A stretch of DNA of 64,000 bases from Erpobdella octoculata (lineage: Eukaryota; Annelida; Clitellata; Hirudinida; Erpobdellidae). The stretch lies in the NCBI GenBank assembly GCA_963978895.1, contig OZ022243.1, forward strand, positions 4,251,455-4,315,454. Direction: 5' to 3'. The notes beneath the pieces were generated by a model. The model made no database searches and was not told the origin of the DNA. It was given only the letters and a program-made list of their open reading frames with translations. Each line of letters begins with the position of its first letter. Within the stretch, counting starts at the first letter, position 1. The translations under genes were made by a program, and so were the position numbers. Positions 1 to 13,200 of the stretch are shown here, one piece after another.

Positions 1-1
1 A

Positions 2-3000
2 GGTTATGGATCATCTAAAACATCTCATTCTGCTTCAGTTCATAGAAGGGGCATAAGAGAACGAGAAAGTCTGTGCCGCGAAACATCTTTTGCTCTTCCT
101 TCCATAAAGGACAGGTCAGAATCATCAGTGGTCTCCGTCGGAACTCAGACGAACCCCGTAGTTGTATTATCGCTCGATAGTCTGCAAGATAAAGATGTTG
201 TAAGTCTCTTAATTTGTTCATCTGTTTATACATTTTAAATCATTTTTAAATTTTGTGCACCGCGGTTTCTCGGTATTGTGTCGTCTTACTGTTACGACAA
301 CGTTTTTAATCAGTATTAAAAATATAAATGCATTTTATGTTTTTTCATCACTTCGTTTGCAGTTTTTAAGTATTCATGCTCAACTGTAAATCTACTTTCA
401 GCAGCTTCTCATTGATCTGATTGCCAAACACAAAAGCAAGACGAAAGATTGCAAAAGGGAGCAGACGCTTCGGTCTTTGCCTGCCGGTAATAAAGATGAC
501 AGTGATTTGATCGATTACGATGAAGACGATGAAGACGTGGCATCTATCGAGTAGGTTTTCCATTCGAAAACAAAATTCAGCTTCTCACCATTTTCTTTTA
601 TTTTCTTGGAATATTTATTATCGTCCGGATTAAAACCCACCCAGGTCGGAAGGCTATGGGGCAGTGCCGTACGAGAGATACGCAAATGCTCCCATCGTCA
701 AAGAACCGACCCAGAACAGCATTCAACCCGTTCGAATTGCAATGCTTTCTCATGAAGATGGAATCGTCACGAGTCGACCGAAGCAAGCGACCGACGCCGC
801 TTTTTCGTCCATGCAGTCGCTAAACGGCGATCTGGAAACTCGCTTCTATCCGGTCGTCAACCATCCCAGGTTGATCGAGGTGAAATCGGAAAATTTCATC
901 GATTCAAAGAGTGAGGCGAGCAGACGCCAGGTGAACGAACTCCAGTTCTCCAGTTTGTCCTCTTTCAATAAAGTAGCAGGTCTTATATCATTCTGAATAT
1001 TTATTTCATATTATTATTGTTATTATTATTTATTTCCTTCATTAATTTGTTTTAGCTTTTTGAAAAGAATAACAAACTCTGATGCTAGCAGAATTGTTTA
1101 TTATTATTTTTATTGTTATTATTACTTTAGTAAACATATTGTTACATTTTGTAGTTTGATGTAATTTCTCCTATCGGTTATAACTAGAACTGGTACTCGG
1201 CACATGCAGTCTCTTCTATTGGATCGTTATAAATGATGAATACTAGTAACATTACTTCATCTCTGTAATAATTAATTTCAGGATTGCATTCTCAGCCGAA
1301 ACCACGATTATTGAAATCACCTGCCGTCCACAATCTCAAGGACCTCTCCTCCTCGTCTTCTTCGTCCGACGTCTCAGCTTCGACTCCGCCCCCGAAACCG
1401 CGCATCAGAGACAAGACTCCTGTCGCGCTTCAAAAACAACAGGAAGCGCCAATGCTACACGGTGAATTCCACGCCTCTCTCGGAAGGAACAGAGATCAAC
1501 AACAACACGACGTGCGTACAACGAAGCAACAATCGCATAAGGACGAGCATCGTTGGAAGTCGGCATTTCAAGATGGAGGAGTCGATACGAAACGTGCTTC
1601 AGACGACGCTGATCTCTGCTCGACGACGACTTCGGACGCTGGAGGAGTGGAACCGGACAGCCTGGATTGCGTCGTTTCTCTGCCTGACTGCAGTCGCAGC
1701 GACAACGGTTGGTTGTTATAACTATTTCTTTTGTCCGTCAGGTCGGTCGGTGTCTCGTAAGGATCGATTTTTTCTGGTTTTTGAGTTTTTGGTGCCAAAC
1801 AATTTCGTCTTTTTCCTTCTCAGTAGCTAAAAATGTTATTAAAGTAAAAAGTTCTTGTCGTTGCATAAATTATTTTTGCTGGCTAATGACTTGAAAAAGA
1901 TAACATCGTTTTTCATTAAATAAATCACATGGAAATAAAATAAAAGCGAATTAATTCAAAAGTTTTACCATTTTCAGCGAATTTGGTCTTAGATCACTCG
2001 AGACTCGGAGTCACTCATGCTTCCATCTATCAACTCAACGAAAGGAAAACAAACGTGGTGAAATTTACGGCCGACCAACGAACGAATCGCCGGGAACGTG
2101 AAGATAGCTTTCATGATGTCATCGATCGCATTTCCAGTCAAGACCATGAAAGCTCAGAAGCTAGAATAACAACCGCCAGTAAAGATGAAATCTACGTCGA
2201 AACTCCGGTGAAGAACGTCGCTGCCGGAAAGTCGGGAAAATCGAGGTTCATGTTCGGCACGAAGCGAGAACAGCAAATTGCGAAGAAGAAACGAAGGTCA
2301 TCGAGGGTGGTCGTAGCACGGAAAAGTCTCGTCCCGGTGCCGAACAAAACCGGCCGCGTCTCGAATCAGGGTCAGTCGAATAAAAGAAATAATCTCCTCC
2401 CTGCTGCCTCGAAATGGAAATTTTTTGGAATGAAGAAAGCCAAAGAGGTTTCGTTTCGTTTTTGTGCTTTCGTGTGTCAACTGTGAATCTTTGTTATCAT
2501 TTTAATTGATAGTTATTATTTATTTATTTAAGTAATTATTGAGTTATTTGAATTTATTATTTATTTAAGTTATTATTTGGATAGTGGGACTACTTGTCGA
2601 GTGTTTTGTTGTTTAATTAACGTTTCGATAACCCAAGCTTTTTACCATGATTTGATTTCGTCTGAAAATATAAGAATTGATTTCTCTGTTGTACGATATC
2701 GATTCACTTTTATGAAGTAACACCTTGGCCGTCACCTTTGCTTCCATGTTTCCGAGTGTTTTTAATTTTGATTAATTGATGTTTTATTGGGAAATGTTAA
2801 ATCTATTTGATCGAGATAGCATTTACGGTTTCATTTGTTGTCCACATCTTTAAACGAATAGAATTCCGGAATCAACGATAAACAACCAGCTCGAGGCACA
2901 AATACTCCGAGAGGTTCAACGGGTCGCCCAAGTAGAATTGTAAACCCCCCCACCACTCCACTGCCAATCCCTTCATCGATTTCTAAACACGAAGCTTTGC

Positions 3001-5698
3001 CTTTGACAAGCAAGTTGGTGAAATTATTATTCATAATTGTTATGTACATTTTTCAGGATGATTCTAAATTTTTGGGTGCATATAGGAAGACAGACTTATT
3101 TGGCATAATTTATAGTAGAGAGGTTACAACTTTGCCTAATTAATAGGGGGGTCTGATTGGTTTAACCGATCTACTTATATAATGACCGAGCCTCACTCAC
3201 TCACTCACTAGGTCTGGAACGCTGACTCATCCTCATGTAACAACAGGCTGTCTAGCAATGGTTTTCAACATCTTATAAAAAGTTTTCTGAGTTGTTAATA
3301 GCTCGTATATCTACTTATACAATGTCTACTTATATAATGTTTTCTGGGTTGTTAATATGAATCTACTTATATGTTGTTTACTTCTATAATGTTTTCTTAG
3401 TTGCTGAATTACTTTGTTTATTGCTTAGAGTTGAGTTATTTTGTATGAAATAAGACAACATGGGTGTTATTTGATTATTTTATAATTATGTACCTTAGAT
3501 GTTTAAGAAAAACAGGTGGTCCAACCCTAGTATAGAATAGGTTCCATCTTAAGATTAAGGTGACCCAAGCTACATAAGAGTTATATCCTATTATTTTCAC
3601 AAGACTAATCATAACCTTTAATATGTTAGTAACTTTCATTAATAATGATGCTGATTTTTTTTCTCTTTTAGGAGTCGTTTTCAACAATTGCAGAATTTTT
3701 TCTCCCCAAAACCTCGCCCACCGCCGGCTCAAGCGGGCACTGCCACCCCCGTGAATCCACCTTCCAAATTTGGCAACCAAGCGTGGTGCGCCCCGTTGGA
3801 GAAACGTCGCCAGCTCGCCCAGCCCGGCAACTTCGGTTATAAAACTCCGCAATACACGAGCAAAAACAACCTCTTTGCAAAGTGCGTGTCCGGTAGAGAA
3901 AGCACGCTGACTAATGCATCGTCGTCATCATCAAGTACTAATATGAGATCTCAGGGCAGGGGATCAAGGATGGGAGAAAAAGCCCCAGATGGTAGGTCGA
4001 TCGAGTGTACGACAAAGAACAGTTTCCTTGCCCAGGCTGGTGGTGGTGGTGGATTGGCGGGTTCAAGATCAGGGGTTACTGGATCTTCTAACACGGGAAT
4101 TAAAACACCATCTTGCGAGACTGCCAAGGTGGTCTGGTTGTTTAATTTTAATTGTCCAAATACGATAATTATTTTATTTCATTTATAATTTGAATTAGTG
4201 TAATCTAAATTTAAAAACAAAGTCAATTCATATATCACTTGTCTGCTATCATCCATCAATGATATAATTAATGACCTTCCACTGTGACCTGCATAATGGC
4301 GATAGCATTGAGATCTAGACCACACAGTTGCATAAATCCCATCACACTCATAACGATTCTAACCATAGAGAACATAGAAAACAGCACATGCAACTGCAAT
4401 TGGGTAGGGTATGAAGACCAATATAACATAAACGTGTTACCGCGGTTTCAATTAATTATATTTGTGATGTTGCAGAAGCCACCAATAGGTCATGCCACCA
4501 AGGTGTCGACTCAGATGTCTATGTCTAAACCAAGCATACCAAAAAAGGCTTTCACGTGTGTTTCAGGCTGTTTTGTGATATTTAATATAACTAGAGAGAT
4601 TTAGTCTTATTACCTGCTATGATGTGTAATAATCTTGAAAATTAAATGTTTTATTTTGATAAATATACTATTTTTTTGTAATATTTAGTTAATTCAATTC
4701 ATATATCTCTTGTTCAACATTTAATAAATTTAAATGAATTAATTATTTGTTTTAACATTCAATTGAGTTATAGATTATAATTTATTTATGTTAATATCTA
4801 ATTCGTAATGATCTATCTATAATAATATTCAATTTCGTCTTAGAGCCACAAAACCGGCTCAGCCTGAGAGCTACGACATAAGCGACATCAAATCAGAAGA
4901 TGAAGAAGAAGAAGTTTCTATCATCCTTAATGACCAAAAAAAGAGAATTCCAAGTTGGGCCTCAGGTTGAGTTCAATGTCGATTTCAGTCGTTACTGTGT
5001 AAAGATTTGTTGGGAATATGTTAATGAGTGTTGGGAATATATTAATATTTGTTGGGATTATGCCAATGTTTTTTAGGAATATGATAATGTTTGTTGGGAA
5101 TATGTTAATGTTTGTTGGGAATATGTTAATATTTAGTAGGAATGAGTTAGTATTGATGGGGATTGTGTTAATATTTATTGGGAATACATTATATTTATTG
5201 GGAATACATTATATTGATTTGGAATATGTTTATATTGAATAGAAATATAAGTTTATATTGATTGGGATAAGGTTGATGTAGAATATATAAACATTTAATA
5301 TTGATGAGTACGTGGGATCGTGCAAAGTGGTGATCACAACTCGCTCAATCATTTTAATGCAAAAACTTTTCATTGTATCATTTATTTTAACTCTGATGAC
5401 ACAACAACATCATCATCATCACCGTCATCATCATCATCACTGTCATCATCATCATCATCGTCGTCATCATCATCATCACTGTCATCATCATCATCGTCAT
5501 CGCCAACTTGTTCCAGGTGAGAAACTGAAAGCAGCCCTCATAAAACTTCAGTCGCAGCAGGTCGACGTGGAAACGGTCTTCGGAACGATTTTCGCTCCGA
5601 ACCTGAACGACATGTTCGACGAAAAGAAGCCCAGGTTCGACAAAAGAACGAGTTCCGCCATGTGGGAAAAACCCCTCGCCGAAGCTCCTCCCAGTTAA
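2..5698 (+). CDS. INCENP: Inner centromere protein (INCENP), 3' part, ten exons
   Basis: Scaffold of the chromosomal passenger complex that binds and activates Aurora B. Exons by phase and splice sites: 2-199 (5' side beyond the window), 402-550, 645-979, 1282-1707, 1978-2447, 2862-3013, 3672-4128, 4476-4555, 4844-4965, 5517-5698. They join in one frame into 856 codons plus TAA. The last two exons carry the IN-box: IPSWAS, split by a phase-1 intron from GEKLKAAL, then VDVETVFG, a PNLNDMF helix, RFDKRTSSAMW and a short tail. The TSS motif is the known Aurora B phosphorylation site of the family. An acidic run (SEDEEEE) precedes the box. The middle is Ser/Pro/basic low complexity; I see no long E/R/K single-helix segment as in vertebrate INCENP. 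The N-terminal survivin/borealin-binding region lies upstream of the window. The donors at 1708 and 3014 (both GTTGGT) are the least certain boundaries. The gene is convergent with EB1. Confidence 0.9.
5008..5245 (+). repeat. 21-bp imperfect tandem repeat in INCENP intron
   Basis: About eleven diverged copies of a 21-bp unit close to TGTTGGGAATATGTTAATGT, in the intron that splits the IN-box. Because 21 is a multiple of three it yields a spurious Met/Val/Gly-rich open frame, which I do not call a gene. Confidence 0.8.
5403..5505 (+). repeat. CAT/CGT trinucleotide repeat beside the last INCENP acceptor
   Basis: Runs of CAT interrupted by CGT, CAC and TGT end about 10 bases before the acceptor of the terminal INCENP exon at 5517. 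The His-rich or Ser-rich open frames across it are repeat artefacts. Confidence 0.85.
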
Positions 5699-6240
5699 TT
5701 GTTTCGCAACGTTTCATTGATTGCGCCGTGTTTAGGCCCCGCCCAAATTCGATGTATTTTGTTTTTCGTTCGTATCAGCCACAGGCTTGTTTGTTACAAA
5801 GAAACTTTTGTTATTACTGCCGTTGTTTTTACGTAATTTTATGCATCTTATTTTATTTTAATGCTAAAATTTTTCAATCCTCGCTCTGCATTCTTTATGC
5901 TCGCACGCACGTGTGTTAGAGTTGTTGTTGAAAAGAGTCGTCTGCAACAAATACAATCATCGAGTCAATTTTGTTTTACATTCAAAGAGTCATCTTCCCG
6001 ATATCGCTCGCATTTTCTTTTTGTTCATTCGCAGCGAAGTTTATTTATACTCTGGCTTTTACAATATCCACGACGATGGTCTTGCTGTTAATTTTTTCTG
6101 TGTCTGTTTTGACAACATTTATTTTTTTCTACTGCCTTTTGCTCTAGTCATCGCAAGACAGCTGAGTTTCCGTTCCGATAACATCGTTTAGAGGTTTTTA
6201 AATACAGTACTTTGAAAAAAATCTAAATGCTGTTAAATCT

Positions 6241-6246
6241 AATAAA
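6241..6246 (+). terminator. Polyadenylation signal of INCENP
   Basis: First AATAAA downstream of the INCENP stop, giving a 3' UTR of about 560 bases. Position and spacing fit; the cleavage site itself is not visible. Confidence 0.55.
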
Positions 6247-6259
6247 ATTCTTTTCATTG

Positions 6260-7190
6260 AGTTATTAATGTGTTATTAATAATGTATCTGCAACTACTCT
6301 TATTGACAACATTAGTGATATCAAATGTGGAATGTTGTCCTAATTGGATTCACCAAGAGAAAATAAATTACAAAATAACATCATATCGAAGATAAAGTTA
6401 GAGCAGAAGCCTACTTTTTAAACCCTAGTTATCAACATCCTTGACGGTTTGAAGCTGTCAACTTGACAGTAACAAATAGTCATCTATTATAATTATCTTA
6501 TATTAGTTATTTGCTGATGGCACACCCTCTGAGTTATTTAAGACCCTGGTTAGTTGCGAGCATGCCGAAAAGCCCATGCCTAGAAATACCTTGGATCTCA
6601 TTTGTGCATGACAGATCACGAATTTGTCAACAATCCCACATACCTCTACAATAAGACTTAAATGCCAGAACGACAGACTACCAATAAAAGAAGAGGTTTT
6701 ATTAGCCGATAGCTCTATCAATAGCAAACACAAGAATCCAAATTACGTGAAGGTTTTCAGCTCCTTTTATGGAAAAAGGCGTTTCGTAGTGGCTGGCAGA
6801 GTTTACAATAGCAAGCATCGAAACCACGTCTCATTCATGAGTTACCCACCACACCTAACACGCGTGAAAAATGCATTCGTTCAGTGATGACGATAAAAAT
6901 AGCAGTTAAGTTTTTGACACGAGAGACGTGACAGCGAGCGAAGTAAATTACGTTCACGCACGAAATTTCGCAATGACGAACTCAAAGTGACGACATTTAA
7001 AGAGTGTGATGAGATCTCAGCGTATTTTCAATGACTCGAACCCGCAAGAAAGAGAGAACGAATCCTATCGATTATTTTCCCCCAGTGGGAAGTGATTTAT
7101 TTAAATACTTCTGTTCAATTTCCATGATCCTGCAACTGTAAGCATATATGTATATAATGTTACTAGCGGGAACCAAGTAAGTGTGGATTG
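6260..7190. other. Spacer between convergent INCENP and EB1
   Basis: About 0.9 kb between the two inferred poly(A) signals. An 87-codon + strand frame at 6624-6887 is rich in Lys, Asn and Tyr (it includes VKVFSSFYGKRRFVVAGRVY). I recognise no family, splice partner or domain in it and do not call it a gene. Confidence 0.5.
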
Positions 7191-7206
7191 AAAGCATATT
7201 GCAAAG

Positions 7207-7212
7207 TTTATT
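7207..7212 (-). terminator. Polyadenylation signal of EB1
   Basis: TTTATT on the + strand, i.e. AATAAA on the - strand, about 755 bases past the EB1 stop. It is a plausible end of the 3' UTR; other AT-rich candidates lie nearby. Confidence 0.4.
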
Positions 7213-7966
7213 AAAATAAAAAAAACAACTGGAAATTTAAATGAAACATACAATTATAATAATGGGAGCGGGGGGATAAAAGAAAGCGGACTCCTCAACA
7301 TAAGAATGAACTAACAAGACGAAATAATTAAAAACCAAAAAACCGACAAAAAAAAATTCACAAGACCCCGTTCGTCATGCATTCAAAAGCTCGAAAATCG
7401 CGAAACAAAAACTTAATTGTAAAAATAAGCAACAGAAAAAAAAAAAAGAAGATTGTATCAGATTGTCGCAAAACCTTCAATAAGATGTTGAACAACTAAT
7501 GCTACTACGAATAGAATACGGCACGAGCGCGCACGCACGTTACGAGTCACACCCGCCCGATCGATGCGATGATGACTAGGTCGTAAGAATCGGATGATTA
7601 CGAGCGAGACGAAAGGACAATAATAGCAGTACAGGACAGATTAACAACAGAGCCAGCACGGTTCCGTGTGTGTCGTTATCGGCGTACACAAAATGAAAAC
7701 TACCGAAACAGGCCGTACGAAATGTCGCTCCGTGTTTTTTTTTTATGTTCGAAAAAAATACGGGGCAGTGACTAACAACAGCGAATCGGGACGCAGCGCG
7801 ATGTTATAACGAAAAAAAAAAACATCAAAACATTCATAAATACAAAAAAAGAAGAAGAAATCAAACAATTTTTATCGAATAGAGAGAGAGAGACTATTTT
7901 GAGCTGTTTAGGAAATCATGCCTGCCCCTTACCCCCAGGTGGCATATCAGCCAATCACGATCTTCA

Positions 7967-10204
7967 TCAATATTCATCATTACATTCTCCCTCTGCCCCG
8001 TTCTCTCCGTTGAGGTCCGGAGGGGCAAAACCTTCCTGAAATGCGGAATAAAACAAAATTTACTCGGTCATTTTATGGCCGAAAACCAATCATTCAATCA
8101 CTAACTTTTTTGTCCCTCACCCTGCACTGACACATAAAAATAAAATAAAAACAGCAAATGTGAAGTAAATTCAAAAATCAAAAAAATAATTACTTTGTTT
8201 TTATTTCAACGCACGAACAAGAAATTAATCATATAATTGAGTTGTTGATTCGTTATGGTAGAAATTTAAACACTAAAAATTATTATAAAATTATAAATTT
8301 TTACACATCCCACCAGCCTATTATCAAACCACAGTGACCCACACCTACCCCCACTTGCTCGGTCAACACCTTCTCCCAGCTGAAAATATTTCCACCTGAT
8401 TACGACAACGATACGTACTGCGCTTACCTCGGTTTCGTATAAGATGTCCAGTATTTGTTGGATCATGGGCTCCTGCTGGTTCGGCTGGCCGGAGAGAACC
8501 TCTTGGCAGAGGACTTCGATTTGTCTCAGCTTGCCGAAGTAGAAGTCTCGTTCTTTCTCCAGTGAATCAATCGTGATCTTCATTTCTTGCATCTTTTTTT
8601 AAAAATAAAGATATAACATATGGAAGCAGTTAATTTAAAAAAATATTAACAATAAAAAAATCAGGTTTTTGATTTGCACCATTCAAATTTTACTCTCATG
8701 TACCAGACTGAAGACTACAAGGACACATGTAACTAATTAATTTAAAAAAAAAAGAATAAAAATCAAGTTTTTGATATGCACCATTCAAATGTTACTTTCA
8801 TGTAACAGACTGAAGTCTACAAAGACATTTGCCCCAGAAGATCGCTGCATTTGTGAGGCAACTTCAAATGTACATTCTTAAATGAATTCAAAGCACGCAA
8901 ATTAAACACGAGACTTTGTTCTTGTACCAAAGACAGTAAGAAGATTGCCCAAATATAAAAAACTTTCTCATCGGTATTTTTGCAGCAAACATATGACAAA
9001 TTATTCAATTCTTGCAATTCATGTTCAGTGATAGATAGATTGAGTGGCTGATTCATTGCAACTTGAGTTTTAATGCCTGTTCGAAGCAATTGAGTAATAC
9101 AGTAATGTTGACCCGTGCATCATATAGAGATCTTAATCACGACCAACAGATGATTAAGTTTCGTTAATAATTTGATTAATTCTGTAACATATGATTATTT
9201 AATTGCTGCTTATGCTATTATTTCTATAATAAGGTTTAAAACTATTGAGCTTTTAAATTAACAGTAAATTAATCACATGATTTTTTTACTTGTAAACGAA
9301 TATAAAAAACATTTGTGGTTAATCACAAAACAAATTTTCTTCCTTTAAGTGCATTTTTCATAAAAAAAGGGTTTTATTTTCATTTCATTGTTTTTAATTT
9401 TTATTTTTATTTATTGACCTAGCTCACTGAACACACACATAAGCTGCTACACCATCATAACAAAACCTAATATCAATATCTCAGATAGGGGGGACCCACT
9501 TTAATCCACACCCACCAGATCCATCAACGTCTGATAGATTACAACATTCAACACAACAAGCAAAGGCACAATGAAAAACTTCAGTTGAAAGGAATTGGTT
9601 AAAAACTAGACCAAAAATCCGGGTCAAATCAATACGGAGCACCAACTGCAGGTTATTATTATTATTATTATTATTATCAGTCATTTTTTAGTGCCACTTA
9701 CATAACCTTACATAGAAACATAAAATTTAAAAGTAAAATAAATACACCAAAAAAATTTAAAAGGGTGTTTATTAAATAACAAAAAAACATGAAATAAAAT
9801 TATATAACCTAATAAAGACATATTTCCCAGAGGCTAATAATAGAAGACTACAATTTTCCCCAATCAATTTTCGAACGCAATCAAGAGAACTTATTTCATT
9901 CAAATTGTATTAGACACACCTTCTAGTATATAATAATATAATAATTATAGTTAGTATAATATTGAATAGAACAATAATAAACAACAGTACTAATTGTTCA
10001 CACATGATGTTTATTCTACATTCTCTGCAGCAGTAGCAGCAGCAGCGCATTAAGCCATCAGCACATGCGAGAAGGCAGGTATTTAATCAATTAATATCAA
10101 CTCACCTGTGTTGTTATGCCTTCTAATTTATGGTTGACTTCTAATTGGTTGCTCTTTGAGGTCGTTTTTGGTGGGTTCGGCATTATTTTGGAGGCTAAAA
10201 AAGC

Positions 10205-10267
<63 letters not shown>

Positions 10268-13200
10268 TTATCATCAGCATTAATTAAACAATATTACAAA
10301 TTAAAAAATTATTAATTATTAATTAATAATTATTAATCATAATTATTAATACAAAACTTCCTGCTGTTTGTTGATAACAGTGAATAATTGTAAATAAAAT
10401 AAAAATAATAAACAATCATCGTTTAAATTAGTTCAATGCAGCACTACACACGGCAATCTAACGAATAGCTAAACCACCAAACTGGAAATTAAAGCGTCAG
10501 TCGCAAAAAATTTTTTTTTAATTTATTAGCACACGTGTCTCGGAAGACGTTGAAACACGTGCCGACGACGTCTGTCAACTTCAGAAAGCCACGGCAGTAT
10601 ATTATAATGTTGTACAGCGCTGACGGGTGGATGGGTTTCACGTTTAAGAATAAATAGCTTCTCAAACCACTAAAATGCAACCCAACCCGAAAAGAATTGT
10701 CTTCATTGACATAACAATGACGTTCAAACAATCCAAGATGGTGTTCACTAATCAACATAAAACTACTTGAACTCATTAAACATGATCAAACAAAGCATTC
10801 ACTAAAAACGTAATAAACATGATTCAACACGGTATTCTCTAAAAACAACTCGACTTATTCACCATCGTAGTAAGTGAGTCGGGTCAAGTACACAGATCTA
10901 TCGGTTGCCAAATCTTAAACCGCATGAGAATTTCTATTTACTAACCAGATGGTCTAGGCCTTGACGCTGGAACATTGGATATCTTTGGTGTCTGAGTAAC
11001 TGGCTTCTTAGGTATCATAGCATTTGACATGCTACCCATGGGTTCGCCCCCTCTCGTGGAAATCGGGTCGTACTGCGTCATTTCGTAGTTGGCGTCGAAA
11101 AATTTTTTGAACCACTGGATGAACTCAAAGTTGTCTTGGAATCGACCTTTCACAAGTTTCTCGATGGGAATAATCTGGTAATTAGGAAAAATTTAAAAAA
11201 AAAAACATTTAAAAGTTATTAAGATTTATTCTTGATGTATCAAAACGCCTTAAAACGATGTTTGATTTGAAGAGAGCATAACAAATATGAGTTAAATTTA
11301 TATACATAAGTTGGCTTAATAGTATGCATCAAAAATTGCTTCAGGATTTGCTTAATGAACAGTCTGATTAATTGATAAATTAATCTATTAAACACAAAAC
11401 CCACCTTGTCAACTTTCATCTTACTAAATGAGCCCTGGACGAGTTTGAAGTTGCTAATGTATTCGTGTTCTAGATTTGTCATGAATTTCACTTTTTTGAG
11501 ATTAATGCAGCCTGAAAGCATATAAGAACACATACATAGTATGTACACAAACACAGCCTCAATAAGTACACATACACATTAAGTACACAAACATCCACAA
11601 TAAGTACTCATCCACAATAAGTACACATCCACACTAAGTACACATCCACAATAAGTACACATCCACAATAAGTACACATCCACAATAAGTACACATCCAC
11701 AATTAGTACACAACCACAATAAGTACACATCCACAATAAGTACACATCCCCAATAAGTACACATCCACAATAAGTACACATCCACAATAAGTACACATCC
11801 ACAATAAGTACACATCCACAATAAGTACACATCCACAATAAGTACACATCCACAATAAGTACACATCCACAATAAGTACACATCCACAATAAGTACACAT
11901 CCACAATAAGTACACATCCACAATAAGTACACTAGTACACATACACGTTAAGTACACAAACACACACATAAACAATACGCGTGTAATGGAGTACTGACGG
12001 GTAGCTGTACAATAATTTCGAGAAGAACTTACTTATGAATTGTTAAAAATGTAATTTATGTAGAAGAAGTACGTGTGATCAGTTACAGGCAAAAAATGTG
12101 CTAATCGACTTATTTATTATATTTATGAGATAACTCAACAAATTGGATCAAACACACGTCCCTAGGTGGTATACAGACCGATCTAATACAACATGAAATT
12201 AAAAATATAATATTTATAATATCAAATTTAAATATATACTTTAATCATTAATTTCTGTTTACATTTTAACTATTAATTTCTATAATTATTTCTACAATTA
12301 TATATATATATACATAAATATATTAAAAATTATATACCAAACATTATAAGATAAAAATAGGCCACATGTTGAATTAGGCGATTACTGCTGCAATATGAAT
12401 GAAGGTCACAACCTTTACATAGAAAGATAGATGTAAAAATTGTAACTACAATACTTAATCAAATGCCTCAAAATTATATAAATAAAAAACGGAAATGAAT
12501 TTGATTAAAAATTAAAAGTATTATTTTAGTGGAAATAAAATAAAACAACAGCAAGTTTATTAAAAAGATAAATAATAAACTTTTCTCTCCCCTTTTTCCA
12601 TTTTCCTTTCTCTCTATCGCTCCCTTCCTTACTCCCACCACTTCTCTCTCTCTCCCTCCCTTTCTTACTCCCACTATTTCTCTCGCTCTCTCTCTTTCTT
12701 ACTCCCCCTCCTTTCTCCACCTTCTTCTTTAACTCACCTGGAAACAGCATGTCCATGAACTGGCAATATGCGGCACCTGCAATTAAAAAACAAAACGTAC
12801 AATAAAACTAAATTTAAAGTAATTTTACAACCGAAAAACTTCTGCAATGTTAAAAGCCTAGCAGCAGTAGATATATCTGACTGGACTGCTCCCGCTAAAA
12901 TGCTGTGATTTGCTACAGACAATCAGCTCTCCAAACGAACTTGAAAATCACAAAACGTCATGTATCATCGCCGGACGCGCTTTCGCAGTTCTTATTAACA
13001 CTGATAGGGAATAAGCAGATTTATACAGGACTGACTGTGAAAAGATAATTTGAAAAACATCTAATAAGATCAAAGACCATTAATGAATGTCTCAATTTGA
13101 TTCAACACTATTCAATGTTTTTTAATTGATCATGTGTTTACTACTACGCTGCTGATATCTCAACATCATTTAATAAATGTTTCACCCATTGGGACATAAT

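Noticed and set aside
8817..9089. 90-codon - strand frame with some coding look ([20 protein letters not shown])
   Set aside because: It lies in an EB1 intron, does not fit the EB1 frame, and I recognise no family. It could be an old insertion but is not supported.
10489..10776. 95-codon - strand frame in an EB1 intron
   Set aside because: No family resemblance, and the EB1 exon chain is complete without it.
11579..11975. Long - strand frames with a repeating Cys/Tyr/Val/Leu peptide
   Set aside because: They are the translation of a 17-bp minisatellite in an EB1 intron; all three frames are equally open.
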